Shown: piece by piece, positions 16,852-26,882 of the stretch | How positions within the stretch are numbered: the stretch's first letter is position 1 | Layout: each line of letters begins with the position of its first letter | DNA from: Marivirga harenae | Lineage (GTDB): Bacteria; Bacteroidota; Bacteroidia; Cytophagales; Cyclobacteriaceae | Length of the DNA: 64,000 nt | Direction: 5' to 3' | Assembly: GCF_030534335.1 (NCBI RefSeq) | Contig: NZ_CP130565.1 | Span: forward strand, 69,501 to 133,500 | The notes under the pieces: generated by a model | Told to the model about the DNA's origin: nothing | Databases searched by the model: none | The model's input: only the letters and a program-made list of their open reading frames with translations | Made by a program: the position numbers and the translations under genes

Positions 16852-18096
16852 TTACTTTTTTGGTACCAATTTCTTTATTGTCAATCCCTGCACTAAAATG
16901 GAGAAAACCACTACTGAATAAGTGGCAGACAATATTATGTTTTTTGCTTCAAAATCATCAGGAATGGAAAGAGCCAAAGCAACTGAAATCCCTCCTCTTA
17001 GACCTCCCCAGGTGAGAATTGCCAGCGTATTTTTTTCAAACGTTCTCAAACGCTCCATGATTTTTACAGGAATTCCGACCCCGACCAATCGAGCAAACAA
17101 AACCACAACAATAGCACACAACCCAATTAAAAAGTAGTCTGGATGGAACTCCTTTGAAATCACAATTATTTCCAAACCTATTAAAATAAAAAGGATTGCA
17201 TTCAATGCCTCATCAACTAAATGCCAAAATTTATACACGTAATCACCTGTAGCAATATTTTTACCTACCGTATTTCCTTCTTTACTTAGAAATAAACCAA
17301 GCACTACCACTGCCAATGGTCCTGAAATGTGAAAGAATTCTGCGGCTTTATAAGATACCATCACCAGTGAAAGGGTTACTAACACCTCTAGCTCAACATG
17401 TTCATTATCAATAATTTCTAATAATTTAAGACCAAAAAAACCAAATATAGCCCCTAACAACAATCCACCCCCCACTTCCATTCCAAATAGGCCGAGGATG
17501 CTTCCAATACTAAAATCGCTAACACCTGTCTGGGCTAAACCCAGAATTGTCAAAAATGCCACTACTCCTATACCGTCATTAAATAGTGATTCTCCAGCAA
17601 TTTTAATTTCTAATTTTTTCGAAACTTTAGCATCTGATAGCAGGGCCAAAACAGCAATTGGATCAGTAGGTGAAATTAAAGCACCAAACAGCAAACAATA
17701 AATCAAATCAATTTGATAGCCAAAAAAGCCAAATATGTAAAACATCAAAAAGCCAACCACAAAGGTGGAAATCAATACACCAACCGTAGCGAAAATCAAA
17801 ATTGGCCAGCGCTCCTCTTTTAGTTGCTTTACATTAATAGATAATGCCCCAGCAAACAATAAAAAACTTAGCATTACATCTAATAAAACCTCCTTGAAAT
17901 CGAACTCAGAAACAATGGAAATCGCCAAATCAGTAATTTCCGGAAAAACGTATCCAGATAAAAGAATCAAAATTGATAAGACTAATGCAATAATCATCAA
18001 TCCAATCGTAGAAGGAAGTTTTAAATAATTAACATTTATAAAGGTGAAAACAGCGGCTAGAAATATAAGTAAGGTTATTAAATCTAATACACCCAT
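16852..18096 (-). CDS. CPA1-family sodium/proton antiporter
   Basis: A 414-residue inner-membrane protein with about twelve helices. LFGALISPTDPIAVLALL and AGESLFNDGIGVVAFL (FND motif) are hallmark segments of the CPA1 monovalent cation/proton antiporters, with WGGLRGGISVALALSIP near the end. It would exchange Na+ or K+ for H+ in pH and salt homeostasis, as expected for a marine bacterium. It ends in VPKK with no long cytosolic tail. Single-gene unit, convergent with the pentapeptide gene. Confidence 0.93.
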   Translation of the reverse strand: MGVLDLITLLIFLAAVFTFINVNYLKLPSTIGLMIIALVLSILILLSGYVFPEITDLAISIVSEFDFKEVLLDVMLSFLLFAGALSINVKQLKEERWPILIFATVGVLISTFVVGFLMFYIFGFFGYQIDLIYCLLFGALISPTDPIAVLALLSDAKVSKKLEIKIAGESLFNDGIGVVAFLTILGLAQTGVSDFSIGSILGLFGMEVGGGLLLGAIFGFFGLKLLEIIDNEHVELEVLVTLSLVMVSYKAAEFFHISGPLAVVVLGLFLSKEGNTVGKNIATGDYVYKFWHLVDEALNAILFILIGLEIIVISKEFHPDYFLIGLCAIVVVLFARLVGVGIPVKIMERLRTFEKNTLAILTWGGLRGGISVALALSIPDDFEAKNIILSATYSVVVFSILVQGLTIKKLVPKK

Positions 18097-18164
18097 TATT
18101 AAATTGATTTAAAGTTAACTCAGTGTTTGATTGGTTAAATTACTGATTTAATACTTTACCTCTA

Positions 18165-18204
18165 TAAAAAAAGCCTTGTATTTATCAAAAAAATACAAGG
18201 CTTT
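18165..18204 (-). terminator. Terminator for the gene ending at 18256
   Basis: AAAGCCTTGTATTT (18170-18183) pairs perfectly with AAATACAAGGCTTT (18191-18204). On the minus strand it is followed by a run of seven T. Confidence 0.9.
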
Positions 18205-18255
18205 ATAAGCTTATCAATAATTGTAATTATTTTTTTAATCTTTTTGGAATTAATT

Positions 18256-19305
18256 CTATCTTCCAAATGCCTCTACACCATAATCAAGCTTGGTGCCATA
18301 CATAGGGAAAGTAATTTTCAGGAGTCCATAAAAGCCTCTTTTCTGAAGCCCAGGTCTCAAGCCAATTTCAGCACCATAACCCCAACCAAGTGTTCTGTTA
18401 AAATGTCCGTCAATTCCGATTCTACCTCCAAACATAAATGTATTAATAGAAGAAGCATCATATTCAAAAAACTGATTGGCACCTGCGGGCTGATGAAAGA
18501 AATTTTCAACTGTCACCATAGGAAATATAAATAGATCTATAAAAGTTGAAAATACATGATCGTCCACTAGCTCTTCATAAGTTTTATCAGGTTTGGCCGC
18601 AAAGTTTTTAATCCATGTAAATCCTCCACCTACGGAAACTCCTGCTCCTAATACATTACCAAAAACAGCTTCCTCTTTTTCTCCTGAAATTGAATTTACA
18701 GATTCTTCGGTTTCGCCTACAGGATTAACTATAACGCCTTGAGAAGCAATTGCTCTACTCAATTCGGAAGTTGTTTCGTAGTACACCCCTCCTAATCGAG
18801 CAAATAATATTTCTCTTCTTTTATTAGGAATATCTGCTGTTTTGGGAACTTTGGCTGCCCACTCAGCACCCTGATAATTCTTTGAATATAACGGTATTCG
18901 ACTTTCAGATTCTTGTTCTTTATCCCAGATATGGTAAGAGGCACTTGCCTCTGCAAAAAAGTACGTTCTAGCTCTAGATTGCGGGTCAAAGCCATTTTTT
19001 TGGGCTGCATTTCTAGCAAAATCACTTCCTATAAAGTATGGAGTTCTAGCGTGGGCTTTGAAATGCATTTTATCTTTTAAATAATAGGTAGCGTCTACTC
19101 CAAAACCAGAAGTAATGTTGGTGACATGTATATCCCCGTAGGCAGGAGTAATACCAATAAACAATTTATTGATATCATAGGGATCATTATACATTTCTTC
19201 GAAGGTCACAGTTTTGTTTTCAGTGCTTCTTCTAAACTGTGCCTCCACAGTAAATACAGAGCAGCATGACACCAAAATGATCAGAATAAGTTTTACTATC
19301 TTCAC
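18256..19305 (-). CDS. Secreted/outer-membrane beta-barrel protein, unknown family
   Basis: A 349-residue protein with a signal peptide ending TVEAQ (about 1-23). Glycine and aromatic-rich alternating strands (VFGNVLGAGVSVGGGFTW, GWGYGAEIGLRPGLQKRGFYGLLKITFP) suggest an outer-membrane barrel. No known domain recognised. Single gene, with its own terminator downstream. Confidence 0.75.
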   Translation of the reverse strand: MKIVKLILIILVSCCSVFTVEAQFRRSTENKTVTFEEMYNDPYDINKLFIGITPAYGDIHVTNITSGFGVDATYYLKDKMHFKAHARTPYFIGSDFARNAAQKNGFDPQSRARTYFFAEASASYHIWDKEQESESRIPLYSKNYQGAEWAAKVPKTADIPNKRREILFARLGGVYYETTSELSRAIASQGVIVNPVGETEESVNSISGEKEEAVFGNVLGAGVSVGGGFTWIKNFAAKPDKTYEELVDDHVFSTFIDLFIFPMVTVENFFHQPAGANQFFEYDASSINTFMFGGRIGIDGHFNRTLGWGYGAEIGLRPGLQKRGFYGLLKITFPMYGTKLDYGVEAFGR

Positions 19306-19429
19306 TATAATTCTATTTTTTACAGCTGTAAATATAATAATTAATTAGGACTACAATAAATGTAGTCCCTAAATGAACAAAATCAATATTAAATTATTGA
19401 AAAATAGCGAATAATTTTTCAGAATCCAT

Positions 19430-20725
19430 TTATAAAATGAGGTTTTTCAAAACAGTCTCGTGTGATTTCACGATATGGTCCAAATCTTCAGCAGACAAAG
19501 ATGTTGATAAAAACCAAGATTCAAATTGTGCAGGAGGAAGATAAACTCCTTCATTTAGCATACCCTGAAAGTATTTACCAAACATTTCTGTATCACAACT
19601 TTTAGCTCCATCAAAATTATCAACAGTTTGGTCTGTAAAAAATATACTAATCATAGAACCTAACTGGTTAATAGTATAATTCTTCCCTAAGGCAGCATTT
19701 ACTTTTGCTAATTCTTTGGCTAAATATTTCCCAGATGCCCCAATCTGCTCATAAACCTCATCATGATCATTCAAATAATGTAGCATCATAAGACCGGCTG
19801 ACATTGCAATCGGATTACCTGAAAGCGTTCCTGCCTGGTAGACAGGCCCTTGTGGAGACACAAAATCCATAATTTCCTTCTTCCCTCCATAGGCTCCTAC
19901 TGGCATTCCACCACCAATTATTTTACCAAGCGTAGTTATGTCTGGTTTTACACCGAAAATTCCCTGTGCCCCGGCTTTTGATAATCTGAAACCAGTCATC
20001 ACTTCATCAAAAATCAAAACTATACCCTCCTGATCACAGATTTCCCGGAGTCCTTTCAGATATCCATCTTTAGGAATTACGCACCCCATATTTCCCGCGA
20101 CAGGTTCAACGATTAATGCGGCAATCTCACCTTTATTTTGCTCTACAATGTTTTTAACAGCTTCCAAATCGTTAAATGGTGCAGTCAACGTATCTTTTGC
20201 AGTTCCCTTGGTAACACCAGGCGAGTTTGGGGTACCCATAGTTGCAGCTCCACTTCCTGCAGCAATTAAAAAGCTATCGCCATGTCCATGATAACATCCT
20301 TCAAATTTTAATACCTTGTCCTTGCCCGTATAACCTCTGGCCAATCGTACTGCAGACATAGTAGCCTCGGTACCAGAATTTACCATCCTTACCTTTTCGA
20401 TAGAAGGCACCATGTGGGTAATTAATTCTGCTATCTCAATTTCTTTTGCAGTGGGTGCTCCAAACGAAAGAGAGCTTTGTAATGCGTTAGCAACTGCAGC
20501 TTCAATGGCCTCATTCCCATGTCCTAAGATCATAGGTCCCCACGAATTGATAAGATCGATGTAGCGGTTTCCATCCTCATCAAACATGTAAGCACCTTTA
20601 GCACTTTTTACAAATATTGGGTCTCCTCCCACTGCCTTGAAGGCACGAACAGGTGAGTTAACCCCACCGGGAATAAAATTTTGTGCTTTTTTAAATAATT
20701 CTTTGCTATTGGACTTGTCCAGCAT
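19430..20725 (-). CDS. hemL: Glutamate-1-semialdehyde 2,1-aminomutase
   Basis: PLP enzyme that turns glutamate-1-semialdehyde into 5-aminolevulinate in C5 haem synthesis. The 431 residues contain FIPGGVNSPVRAF near the N-terminus, the MVNSGTEATMSAVRLARG cofactor region, IFDEVMTGFR, and the PLP lysine in TTLGKIIGGGMPVGAYGG. Length is normal. It follows the TPR/periplasmic-binding gene by 28 bases and is probably co-transcribed with it. Confidence 0.97.
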   Translation of the reverse strand: MLDKSNSKELFKKAQNFIPGGVNSPVRAFKAVGGDPIFVKSAKGAYMFDEDGNRYIDLINSWGPMILGHGNEAIEAAVANALQSSLSFGAPTAKEIEIAELITHMVPSIEKVRMVNSGTEATMSAVRLARGYTGKDKVLKFEGCYHGHGDSFLIAAGSGAATMGTPNSPGVTKGTAKDTLTAPFNDLEAVKNIVEQNKGEIAALIVEPVAGNMGCVIPKDGYLKGLREICDQEGIVLIFDEVMTGFRLSKAGAQGIFGVKPDITTLGKIIGGGMPVGAYGGKKEIMDFVSPQGPVYQAGTLSGNPIAMSAGLMMLHYLNDHDEVYEQIGASGKYLAKELAKVNAALGKNYTINQLGSMISIFFTDQTVDNFDGAKSCDTEMFGKYFQGMLNEGVYLPPAQFESWFLSTSLSAEDLDHIVKSHETVLKNLIL

Positions 20726-20753
20726 AAATAAAATGATTTTCGATTTTCTAAAA

Positions 20754-22565
20754 TTAATCTGTAAAAACTGATGGTTTTTCTTCTACTTGTTCAAAATTCA
20801 ACATTTTTAACTCCAAATCCTGCATTTTCATGATTGGCACTACTTGATTATCATTTGCATTAGTATAATCGAACCCAAAATAAAGATGCCCATTTTGAAA
20901 GCCTTCGTTATATAAACCGTATTGGAAATAATTGCCAAATTCAATCAACTGTGTTCCAAAAAACCACATAGTTTCGTAACCATCATAACTATATTGTGAA
21001 GGCAATTTGTTAAACTTTTTTCTATAATACTCTTTAAATTTTGCTACATCGGATGAACTGAAGTCAAAATAATTTTGACCTATCATCACTACCCCCATTC
21101 TTTGAAGCTGGTCAAAGGAAATTTGATTGAAGTCCAGCCACTCATCATAGCCGATTATTGGAATGCTATCTCTTCTGGTGTCAAGGGCACTTAGTACATT
21201 CGAGACTAGTAAATTATCAGAAGATGCGACCAAAATATGTCCTATGGTATCTCTAGTCATTATTAATGAATCTCCGTCTCCCACTTTTACCTTTACAGTA
21301 TTGCTAATGTAAACTTTACCTCCTGTATATGTAGTGTCATCATCATAAACCTCCGTTAAAGACCTTAGAATTTCGGTACTAGCTACAGCGGATCTAGATG
21401 CCGCCATCCAAGTAATATTAAATGAATCCGCCTCAAGCATCCTTTTGTAAGTATATGCAAAAACCGAATCTTGGGGTTTGCTACCGTAAAAAATTGTAGC
21501 ATTCTTACTTTCCATATTTTCAATTGCATACTTAGCGGCTGTTTTCGCTCTTGTTTCTGCTGTTGATTTCATCAAAAATGAATACGGATTAGCGGCTATG
21601 GTCTCTGAATTAGTTGACAATGGATTTACCATATTAATCTTATGTTTATAAGAATAATCTCGCACCAAACTTGCTGGAATCGGATAAAGTGGACCAATTA
21701 TCATATCCATTTCCAATAACTCTCCACTTTCAATAATTTTAGTGGTTTTAAGGCTATCTCGGTCAGTATCGTAAGAAAATAGCTCGATCTTCTGACCGTT
21801 GGCGTTTAACTCCTCTATGGCAATTTTTATACCTTGATACAAATCCAGCACAAATTGATTTCCCTTGCTTCCTTTTGAGGTGGACAGACTTTCTGCCATT
21901 AACGGCAACAACACAGCTACCCTATACTTATCCTTTTTTTCTGTTACACTTTTATCTACAAAATCGAAACTAGCACGATTCAAATCAAAAGAGTCGATCA
22001 AAAATTCCATCAGCTCAACCTGACGATCAACCATGGGTTGTTCATTTATCTTCTTAGCCAAATATTTTGCTAGAACCTCATCGTATGGATTAAGCTCCAT
22101 GGCTTTTTGCAATAGAGGGATACTGTCATAGGCGAACAAAGTCACTTTTTTGATTTCATTCGCTATAATTTTCAAATCATCTTTTTCAGTGCTGTTCAAG
22201 ACATTAAGACCTTTCATCAAGTTCCCTTCCTGCATCAGCATTTTTCCATACCATAGATTAACCTCATCAATTTTCTCCCAATCGGAGTGGGTAGTCCTGA
22301 TATTCCCTAGCACTTCAAGCGCTCGGTCTTTATTCCCAGTTTCATAAGCAGAAATACCATAAAAATAAGAGGCATATAAATAGAAAGGATTGTTTTCGTT
22401 CAAATCAAGTAAATTCTTGAAGTGATTTTGAGCCCTTTGATAATCACCTGATTTAAAATAATTCTTCCCAGACAAGTACTCTGATTGATAATTTACTTGG
22501 GCATTCAGCTGGAATGCACTAATTATAAATATCAATCCGAAAATGACTAATGATTTTGATCGCAT
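20754..22565 (-). CDS. TPR plus periplasmic-binding-protein fold lipoprotein-like protein (LpoA/LppC-type)
   Basis: A 603-residue exported protein with signal segment about 1-22 (ending QLNAQ). N-terminal TPR-like helices (about 25-190: YFKSGDYQRAQNHFKNLLDLNENNP) precede a type I periplasmic-binding fold (about 215-570, starting YRVAVLLPLMAESLSTSKGSKG and FVLDLYQGIKIAIEELN). This two-part layout is shared with LpoA, the activator of PBP1a, and with branched-chain amino-acid-type binding proteins. No lipobox Cys is visible, unlike true LpoA. The gene sits between guaA and hemL. Role in peptidoglycan control is possible, not shown. Confidence 0.82.
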   Translation of the reverse strand: MRSKSLVIFGLIFIISAFQLNAQVNYQSEYLSGKNYFKSGDYQRAQNHFKNLLDLNENNPFYLYASYFYGISAYETGNKDRALEVLGNIRTTHSDWEKIDEVNLWYGKMLMQEGNLMKGLNVLNSTEKDDLKIIANEIKKVTLFAYDSIPLLQKAMELNPYDEVLAKYLAKKINEQPMVDRQVELMEFLIDSFDLNRASFDFVDKSVTEKKDKYRVAVLLPLMAESLSTSKGSKGNQFVLDLYQGIKIAIEELNANGQKIELFSYDTDRDSLKTTKIIESGELLEMDMIIGPLYPIPASLVRDYSYKHKINMVNPLSTNSETIAANPYSFLMKSTAETRAKTAAKYAIENMESKNATIFYGSKPQDSVFAYTYKRMLEADSFNITWMAASRSAVASTEILRSLTEVYDDDTTYTGGKVYISNTVKVKVGDGDSLIMTRDTIGHILVASSDNLLVSNVLSALDTRRDSIPIIGYDEWLDFNQISFDQLQRMGVVMIGQNYFDFSSSDVAKFKEYYRKKFNKLPSQYSYDGYETMWFFGTQLIEFGNYFQYGLYNEGFQNGHLYFGFDYTNANDNQVVPIMKMQDLELKMLNFEQVEEKPSVFTD

Positions 22566-22645
22566 GCTATTTTTATTAAAACATTAATTAATCCTGCTCT
22601 GTCGAACCCTGTTTACAAAGCCAGACAAGTTTAAATTTAAACTGC

Positions 22646-24175
22646 TTACTCCCATTCAATAGTGGCTGGGGGTTTAGAACTTATATCATAAACAACCCTG
22701 TTTACTCCTTTTACTTTATTGATAATTTCATTCGATACGTCACTTAGAAAATCATACGGTAAATGTACCCAATCGGCTGTCATTCCATCCACACTTGCTA
22801 CGGCCCTAAGTGCCACCACTCGCTCGTAGGTTCTTTCATCTCCCATCACACCAACAGATTGGATGGGTAATAGGATAGAGCCCGCTTGCCAAACTTGGTC
22901 ATAAAGTCCTCTTTCCTTCATCATTCCAATAAAGATTGAGTCTACTTCTTGGATGATATTTACTTTCTCTGGAGTTACATCTCCCAAAATTCTGATAGCC
23001 AAGCCTGGCCCCGGAAATGGGTGTCTTCCTAGAATTTTATGATCTATTTCCAGCGCTTTGCCAACTGAACGTACACCGTCTTTAAAAAGTGTTTTCAAAG
23101 GCTCAACCACCTTTAAATTCATTTTCTCTGGAAGCCCACCTACATTATGATGAGATTTAATAGTGGCCGATGGACCCTTTACTGAAACAGATTCGATGAT
23201 ATCAGGATAAATGGTTCCTTGAGCTAACCATTTCACATCTTTGATGGCTTTAGCTTCTTGGTCAAAAACGTCTATAAAAGTTTTTCCAATTGCTTTTCTT
23301 TTTCCTTCAGGATCTGATATCCCTGCTAAAGCTTTATAAAATTGGTCTTTGGCATCAACTCCTTTTACATTTAAACCCATGTGCTTATAGGAATCCAATA
23401 CCTCCTCAAATTCATTCTTTCTGAGCAAACCATTATCTACAAAAATGCAGTAAAGATTTTTGCCAATCGCATGATGAATCAGCATGGCAGCTACAGAAGA
23501 ATCTACTCCTCCAGAGAGGCCCAACACTACCTTATCTTGTCCTAGTTGTTCTTTTAACTCTGCTATTGTAATATCAGCAAATATCTCGGAAGTCCAATCT
23601 TGGGAGCAACCACAGATTTTAACCAAGAAATTTTCCAATAGTTGTTTACCCTCAATCGTATGAGTCACTTCGGGATGAAATTGAATACCAAAAGTAGGCT
23701 CGTTTTCCAATTCGAAAGCGGCCACTTCCACTGAAGGGGTACTGGCAATAATTTTAAAACCTTCCGGCAAAGTTTTGATAGTGTCGCCATGTGACATCCA
23801 AACTTGTGAGCCCTTGGTCAAATTTTTCAGCAAATCATTATCCGCATCAAAGCTTGTAAGTTTGGCACGACCATATTCTCGGATTTCAGAAGGCAGAACC
23901 TCTCCACCATTATTTTGAGCCAAATACTGCGCACCATAACAAACTCCCAATAACGGAATTTTTCCTCGGTATTTTTCAAGATCAATTTTAGGGGAATCCT
24001 CGTCTCTAACGGAACAAGGGCTTCCTGAAAGAATCACGCCTTTCACATCTGGTGTTAATTCAGGGGCATCATAGAAGGGATGTATTTCACAATAAACATT
24101 GAGTTCGCGGACTCTTCTGGCAATGAGTTGAGTATACTGCGACCCAAAATCAAGAATAATAATTTGCTCTGTCAT
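22646..24175 (-). CDS. guaA: GMP synthase (glutamine-hydrolysing)
   Basis: Aminates XMP to GMP. The 509-residue protein has the class I glutamine amidotransferase domain (about 1-190; nucleophile Cys79 in [14 protein letters not shown] for His and Glu), the ATP pyrophosphatase domain with the P-loop [11 protein letters not shown] (about 222), and the dimerisation domain ending PATIEWE. Complete and of standard length. No purine riboswitch fold was noticed upstream. Confidence 0.98.
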   Translation of the reverse strand: MTEQIIILDFGSQYTQLIARRVRELNVYCEIHPFYDAPELTPDVKGVILSGSPCSVRDEDSPKIDLEKYRGKIPLLGVCYGAQYLAQNNGGEVLPSEIREYGRAKLTSFDADNDLLKNLTKGSQVWMSHGDTIKTLPEGFKIIASTPSVEVAAFELENEPTFGIQFHPEVTHTIEGKQLLENFLVKICGCSQDWTSEIFADITIAELKEQLGQDKVVLGLSGGVDSSVAAMLIHHAIGKNLYCIFVDNGLLRKNEFEEVLDSYKHMGLNVKGVDAKDQFYKALAGISDPEGKRKAIGKTFIDVFDQEAKAIKDVKWLAQGTIYPDIIESVSVKGPSATIKSHHNVGGLPEKMNLKVVEPLKTLFKDGVRSVGKALEIDHKILGRHPFPGPGLAIRILGDVTPEKVNIIQEVDSIFIGMMKERGLYDQVWQAGSILLPIQSVGVMGDERTYERVVALRAVASVDGMTADWVHLPYDFLSDVSNEIINKVKGVNRVVYDISSKPPATIEWE

Positions 24176-24684
24176 GGTGCAAAAATAATAGGATGAATCA
24201 GTTAAGCATAGAAAAAAATAAGATTGCTTTTAATTAATTCATTGTCAATGATTTATAAATATGATTTTAGGGGAAAATTAGCGGTTTTGAGGGATTTCGC
24301 CTCCATTATTAAAAAATATTGATTTCATGGTAAAAATATTTACTATTTTAAATGTGGGAAATCTATTGTATCACCCAATATATTTCGCCCTTTCAGGGCT
24401 TGGTTGAGTTTCAGTTTTATGAGTGTAGGGCTACACCCTACGTTGAGATATATTAGCCCTTCGTGCCTAAGAGTTTCTGCAAACCTATACCATTATAAGC
24501 AATCCCTATGGAAGAATAAGTATTTTTTTATGAAAAAAGAATAATCAGATGAAATCTGGTATAGTCCTAAGTTCAGCCTTAAAAGGGTATAATATCAAAA
24601 CATAGAGTGAAGTCCTCTGATAAAAAATGAACACACTCTTAAGCCCTGAAAGGGCGTAATAAAAAGGCAAATAGCGCAATACTA
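24176..24684. other. 509-base gene-less stretch holding palindromic repeats
   Basis: No ORF of coding quality. It contains the inverted-repeat element described at 24386-24656 and AT-rich flanks. Confidence 0.7.
24386..24656. repeat. MITE-like element with 16-base inverted ends
   Basis: CGCCCTTTCAGGGCTT (24386-24401) recurs as its exact reverse complement AAGCCCTGAAAGGGCG at 24641-24656. Inside are a hairpin GTAGGG...CCCTAC near 24424-24441 and a decayed third copy (AGCCTTAAAAGGGTATAATA, near 24575-24594). Repeats of the form AGCCCTGAAAGGGCG are frequent in Bacteroidota intergenic DNA. Confidence 0.75.
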
Positions 24685-26739
24685 TCAACTAAAAACCCTG
24701 AATCCCCAAACTAGCATATCATCAACTTGCTCACTATTTGCCATCCATTCTTCTATCGTCTCTCTTAAAATCATTCCCTGCGTTTCCATTTTTTTCATAT
24801 GATTGGTAGATAGCAATTCCCTGAAATTTCTGATCATAAATTTTTTATCCCTATCACCTCCAAACTGATCTACATACCCATCAGAAAACAAGTAAAAGCA
24901 AGTATCACCCACTAGGTTGATTTCATGATTATCAAAATCTTTAATATTTCTTTTCTCATCTAAACCTACCGTTGTTTTATTACCTCTAATTTGTTGAAGT
25001 TGCTTGTTTTGAATATATATTAAAGAATGATTGGCACCAGAGAAGTAAACTTTATTATTCTTTTTATCCCAGACACAAATTGAGATATCCATCCCGTCCC
25101 TATTGTCGCTTTGCTCTTGTCTCAAGATATGTATAACACTCAATTTTAGCTGTTTAAGGATTTCGTTAGGCTGGGTAATGCCTTTGAAATTCACGATATG
25201 ATTCAACATGTCATGTCCTATAAAACTCATAAAAGCACCTGGGATGCCATGACCAGTGCAATCAGCTACCGCCAATATTACTTTATCTTCAGATTCACTA
25301 AACCAATAAAAATCTCCGCTAACGATATCCTTAGGATTATAATATATGAAGTAATCTTCTAATTGCTTGCTGATTCGATGCGAGAAAGGCAATAGTGCGG
25401 TTTGAATTCGCTTTGCATAATTGATACTATCAGTAATGTTTTTGTTTTTTTCTTCAATCAACTCATTTTTTCTCACCACGTCCGAATTAATGCTCTTTAA
25501 TCGTTCCGCTTGTGTCTCTATTTCCTCTCTTTGTTGGCGAATTTCCTCATTTTGAACTCGTAATTGATTATTAGCCCTTTGCTTTTGGTTTTTTGCCCGG
25601 AAAGTCACAACTGCAAATACAATCAATATCACCAGAATACTGATTATCGCTAAATTCAAAATTCGCTGTTGTGTTATTTGCTTTCGTTTGAGCTCTTGAT
25701 CTATTCTTAATATTTCATTTTCCTGCTCCTTTTGTTCAGACTCATAAATAACTCTCAAGTTTGCAATTTGCTTTTGCTTTTCTTCATCCATGAGCTGATT
25801 CTCATAATTATAGGCTGAGTCTTTAAATTGATAGGCTAATTGATGCATGCCTTTTTGATAGAAGATTTTCGATAAATTATCAAAGGATTTAATCTTCCAT
25901 TTAAGGGAATTCATTTGTCTAGCAATTTTTAATGCCGCCTGCGCATTATCCTCAGCCGATGACCATTTATTAGTACTAATATAAACTTTTACTAAAAAAT
26001 TTAAGTATTCTACTGCCCCCAGATAATCTTGGTCTTCAATTAAATAGTCTAAAGCTCCTTTAGTCATTTCTATGGCTTCATAATTATTGCCTAGTTGATA
26101 ATTAACCTTAGCTTGCACACCTAAGGCATATGCCATTCCATTGATATCTCCTAATTGATTAAAAATATTGTAGGCATCCATTTCTAATTTTAATGCCTTT
26201 TCGTTTTCACCTGTTGCCTGATAGACTTCGCCTATATTTAATTTATATACCCCTGTGCTCATGGCGTATTCGGAGGAATCAATTAGGTTCAAAGCTTTAT
26301 TATAGTATTTCTTGGCATTCTCGTAATCTTCTTGATTGAAATATAAAATACCCAAGCTATTGGAAGAGTTTGCTACGCCTTTGGAATCACCCAAAAGCTC
26401 ATAATTTCTAAGCGATTCCAGTAGGTTTGAAATAGCTTTTTCATAATCTCCTAAAACCGTATAAATAGCTCCTAAAACATGTAGGGCGCTCGCCTTGGCG
26501 GTATAATTATCATTCTGTTTTGCTAATTTTAAGGCATCATTAGCATATTTCAGTGCCACATCAGGCTGGACTGACCGGTAGCCAATTGCCAAATCAAGGT
26601 AAATGCTAGCTTTAATACTATCATTTGAATTTTCCGCTACATTTAATAAGCTATCCACTTCCGAATTTTGGGCAGAAAGCGGCAGGCTAATGAGTGGCAG
26701 AAATAAGACAAATAAATATTTTATCATTTTAGATTCCAA
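24685..26739 (-). CDS. TPR-SpoIIE membrane protein phosphatase
   Basis: A 684-residue protein: signal segment, about seven TPR-like helix pairs (about 30-320), a coiled stretch, one transmembrane helix (ILNLAIISILVILIVFAVVTF, about 355-378), a coiled coil, then a PP2C/SpoIIE domain (about 440-684: NPKDIVSGDFYWF, VILAVADCTGHGIPGAFMSFIGHDMLN, YLFSDGYVDQFGGDRDKKF). The metal-binding Asp residues are present. Such proteins dephosphorylate anti-sigma-factor antagonists; no partner is adjacent. ATG at 26727 (MIKYLF) is an equally good start and gives the cleaner signal peptide. Confidence 0.92.
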   Translation of the reverse strand: MESKMIKYLFVLFLPLISLPLSAQNSEVDSLLNVAENSNDSIKASIYLDLAIGYRSVQPDVALKYANDALKLAKQNDNYTAKASALHVLGAIYTVLGDYEKAISNLLESLRNYELLGDSKGVANSSNSLGILYFNQEDYENAKKYYNKALNLIDSSEYAMSTGVYKLNIGEVYQATGENEKALKLEMDAYNIFNQLGDINGMAYALGVQAKVNYQLGNNYEAIEMTKGALDYLIEDQDYLGAVEYLNFLVKVYISTNKWSSAEDNAQAALKIARQMNSLKWKIKSFDNLSKIFYQKGMHQLAYQFKDSAYNYENQLMDEEKQKQIANLRVIYESEQKEQENEILRIDQELKRKQITQQRILNLAIISILVILIVFAVVTFRAKNQKQRANNQLRVQNEEIRQQREEIETQAERLKSINSDVVRKNELIEEKNKNITDSINYAKRIQTALLPFSHRISKQLEDYFIYYNPKDIVSGDFYWFSESEDKVILAVADCTGHGIPGAFMSFIGHDMLNHIVNFKGITQPNEILKQLKLSVIHILRQEQSDNRDGMDISICVWDKKNNKVYFSGANHSLIYIQNKQLQQIRGNKTTVGLDEKRNIKDFDNHEINLVGDTCFYLFSDGYVDQFGGDRDKKFMIRNFRELLSTNHMKKMETQGMILRETIEEWMANSEQVDDMLVWGFRVFS

Positions 26740-26882
26740 AAAAATTAATGAACTGGATGCAGTTTACATCCTTCCATAATTTCTCATTATATTTCGAATT
26801 GATTATAAACAATCAAAGCTGAATTGAAAATAATCTATAATTATCTGAATACAAAAATATAATTTTATCTATTTCAATAATC

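Noticed and set aside
24176-24684. Purine riboswitch before guaA or small gene in this gap
   Set aside because: The stretch lies upstream of guaA, but no conserved riboswitch core was seen; it is mainly repeats.
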